In this document: positions 61,402 through 64,000 of the stretch, in pieces
How positions within the stretch are numbered: position 1 is the first letter of the stretch
How the letters are laid out: every line of letters starts with the position of its first letter
Origin: Pezizomycotina sp. ARF18
Taxonomy: Eukaryota; Ascomycota
DNA: 64,000 nt
Reading direction: 5' to 3'
NCBI GenBank assembly: GCA_002224055.1
Contig: AZLU01000044.1
Coordinates: forward strand, 164,614-228,613
Made by a program: the position numbers and the translations under genes
Notes under the pieces: generated by a model
What the model was told of the DNA's origin: nothing
Databases searched by the model: none
What the model saw: only the letters and a program-made list of their open reading frames with translations

Positions 61402-62398
61402 CTTGGATTCGAACTTGGGAAGAAAAAAAAAGATACTCGAGTGTTAGGATGGGGTTCGGTCGGTCGATGGAGGTCCGAGTCTTTAACGAAATGTCGCGCG
61501 TATGCAAAGGATAAAACCAAAAGCTAAGAGATAACTTAGCCTCGCTGAGTGTATACATTAACAAGGCTTTGTAGCGCTTGGGTGTTTGTTTTTTACGCGT
61601 TAAATGTGTGTTAAGATTTGACAGTCCCTATAAAAAAAAAATGTGCGACATGGAAAGGTTTGCCGGTGTCGAAAGGAAAGGAAAGGAAAGGAAAGGAAAA
61701 AAAAAAAAAAAAAAAAAAAATACAAGATAAAACGGTTTTACGCTGTGCGTATTGGCATCCTTCTAATAAAAGGCTTGTAAATTTTGGAAAAATCAGAACC
61801 AGGGGGCAGTGCAAAGAAGAACAAGACAGTTCCATCCACGATCTAATATAGAGAATGAGAGAGATTTCCAATTTTCCAAAGGGCCCAAAAAGTTTTAAAC
61901 GTTTCCGATTCACGAGACCCAAGGTATGATCGAAGTCTGGTATCTGTCCTGTCAACGTATGCTCATATCATAGTTATTCTCGATTTAATTCATGCAGAGT
62001 ATACATCGATCTTCTTGTTAAAAAAAGCGAAGTACTTGGCTCGTATTTATTCTCCGACTTCAATATCTCCTATATTGTTAAACAAGAGGAGAAAGTCGTA
62101 TTTTTGTGGTGTTGGTGTTGAGCATGCCCGTGCACTTACTTTCAACGTTTTAGAAACAAGCTCAGCCTCTTTTGAAATTCATTGCCCAAAACGGCCATGT
62201 AATTTTTATCGGCAGTGGTGTCTTGGAGGGAGACAACGATTGTTCTTTATTTTAACTATTTTTTTTTTTTTTTTTTTTTTCCTTGGTCTTTGTCCGAATT
62301 CTTGGTTTTGTTTGAAGCATATTACGGCCCTTTTCGTGATCGGTATCAACGCAAAGAAGTCGGGACTTTAAGCTGTGTCTCTCTCGCCGGGAAGGCCG

Positions 62399-62425
62399 AT
62401 GAATGTTTCTGAACGAAACATTCAT
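62399..62425. repeat. Perfect 11-bp inverted repeat
   Basis: ATGAATGTTTC and GAAACATTCAT flank a 5-base spacer (TGAAC). It could form a short hairpin. No T tract follows directly, and no gene lies close by. Confidence 0.8.
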
Positions 62426-64000
62426 ATATTGGAGTAATACGTAAATCCGAATGAAAAATAATAACTGATACTTCAGCTCCCATGGAGTCCATAGTCGTTG
62501 GGCTATTCCCCGTGATCTGAAGTAGGACTTAAAATTCGGTAGTTTGTAATTTACAAGATGAATAAATAGATCTCCACTCGTCTCGCGGCTGCCGAAAAAA
62601 TACAGCTACGTTGGACAGTAATACTCTAGAGATAGTATGTAAATGTAGAAGCTATCATTACCGAAAGTATAGTAATGTTTGATAAGGACGATGATCGAGT
62701 TAATTAATCAGAAGCAAGCAAATTGTCAATTGTAATGAATATCATAGTTCATCTATATTGATTCTAAGAAAATAGCTATATAATTGAGTAAATTTCAATT
62801 ACCATGGCAGCGGCTCCTTGGCCATAAAGATTGTTCGCTCATGATTCAGAAAAAGTAAACCTTGCCCTCCCCGGAGAGACTGATTCTCCTATATCGATCA
62901 AAGCGGAGGCTAAAGTAAAATACTGTATTCATCATCCTTGTCAGAGTCTCCACAGTTACCGTCGCCTTTGTTCCTTGTCAATCTCTGGGTGGTATAGGCG
63001 ACATAGGACATGTTTCTCCGGTACACGAATAGTTAATACAAGGCTTATATTTTGCACCATTTAAGTAGTAACAGTGCTCATTAATATAGTGTTCTGCAAT
63101 GGAACATGGGGTTCGTAAACCATACTCGGGTGCCTAACCGTGGACTCTGTATCAGCCAATGGACCACGAGACTCTATGGTTTGGTCTTTCATAGTTAGGC
63201 TATTTTCTCAATTGTCTCGGCGCCTTCAGAGCCCGTTGATCCATGGTACTAATATTATAATACTCAACGCTAGGCGTATCTTCAGACTGGGCTGCTTCGC
63301 GGAGCCAAGTTGTGAACGACAGATTTCATGTTCATCGCGGGTCTCGGTTTCCTTCAATGATAGCGCAGTGAAGTGGCAACGCTTAACACCGGTACCTCTG
63401 GCACGTATAGCTCACATATGAAGGGCGATTTATAATGCTTACTAAACGGTCAGCCTTATATAAGCTTATATAGCAGTCAACTAAAAAAGCTCGTCTCGTG
63501 AGCGGTTAGTTCCGTTTTCTTTCAACGAAACATTAATATAAGTAGTCCAAAATATAAACGAGAAAAAAGCTCTCTCTACAACATCCTGATCGGGCCCCAT
63601 TTATGACTCTCCAGAGATCCGGCAAGTCGGGTGATCGTCTCAACCCCGTAGAGTTTATCATATCCCGTGTTCAAGGCTGCGGGGCCTAATCCAATAGCCG
63701 CAGTGTAATATAACTGAATGAGTATATAGGGCTATGTTGGAACCTGGAGATCATTGCCGGTCTTGTTAGGTTAATTCGTTCGCGTTGGTCCCTCATGATA
63801 CGTAGTTTTGTAGGTGTTGTAAGGTAAAGGACCATATGCCGATGCACTGACTATACGCTTTGCTCATCATGGTGAAATCGAGGTGGTGCTCAGCTCTGCA
63901 ACCCTCTTGGTTGCTGGAAAAAAATGTCCCGGATGCCAGAAAGCGAGGGTCCAGAACAGATATTCTCCTTATCCCCGTGGTGGAGCTTGTGGTGATAGAC

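Larger units (their letters stand above)
59738..64000. other. Gene-free right end
   Basis: AT-rich, with T17 near 60679-60696, (GGAAA)n leading to A21 at 61676-61720 and T20 near 62260-62280. The 93-codon frame at 63140-63421 and the others lack domains. The last 150 bases are somewhat more GC-rich and could be the edge of a gene outside the window, but no start or domain is visible. Confidence 0.45.

Noticed and set aside
61676-61720. (GGAAA)n followed by poly(A) as a SINE or processed-copy tail
   Set aside because: No body with polymerase III boxes and no flanking duplication is visible upstream; it looks like a simple repeat.

Overview
The window looks like nuclear DNA of a filamentous ascomycete (Pezizomycotina). 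The evidence is a HET-domain gene, a secreted LysM protein, a fungal-type NmrA-like protein, short GT-AG introns in almost every gene, and an LTR retrotransposon carrying the transition-only damage expected of repeat-induced point mutation (RIP). The species cannot be named from the sequence. Long A or T runs of 15-32 nt are very common outside the retroelement.

Layout from left to right. A gene-poor left end (1-3.8 kb) holds only weak coding traces, followed by an unassigned minus-strand gene (about 3.85-4.54 kb). A metabolic block follows: a cyclase/kynurenine-formamidase-like protein (+, 4999-6298), prephenate dehydrogenase TYR1 (-, 6383-8200), an amidase-signature enzyme (-, 8986-10890) and an NmrA-like protein (+, 12920-14341). 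An Ats1-like RCC1-repeat protein (-, 15405-16534) comes next. A RIP-damaged Ty3/gypsy element with both LTRs and a 4-bp target-site duplication fills 17291-25444. To its right lie a LysM protein (+), ribosomal protein uS9/S16 (+), a HET-domain protein (+), the U5 snRNP assembly factor AAR2 (+), an LRRC40-like leucine-rich-repeat protein (-), an APC-family permease (-), ribosomal protein uS11/S14 (+), an unassigned coiled-coil protein (+), fibrillarin NOP1 (-), ribosomal protein uL22/L17 (+) and a cation diffusion facilitator (+). The last 4 kb shows no gene.

No gene cluster of one clear pathway is present. The nearest to a theme is ribosome and RNP production: uS9, uS11, uL22 and fibrillarin, with uL22 and fibrillarin sharing one divergent promoter, plus AAR2 for the spliceosome.

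One caution affects all gene models. Nearly every conserved gene, including single-copy essential ones, is interrupted by single-base deletions, mostly in short C or G runs. The pattern is the same in unrelated genes and is best read as residual assembly error, so these genes are annotated as genes rather than pseudogenes, and their boundaries span the frame breaks. I found no convincing novel system. The most unusual features are two probable GC-AG introns, the sense-strand U tracts in introns, the polythreonine linker in AAR2 and the divergent NOP1/RPL17 promoter.
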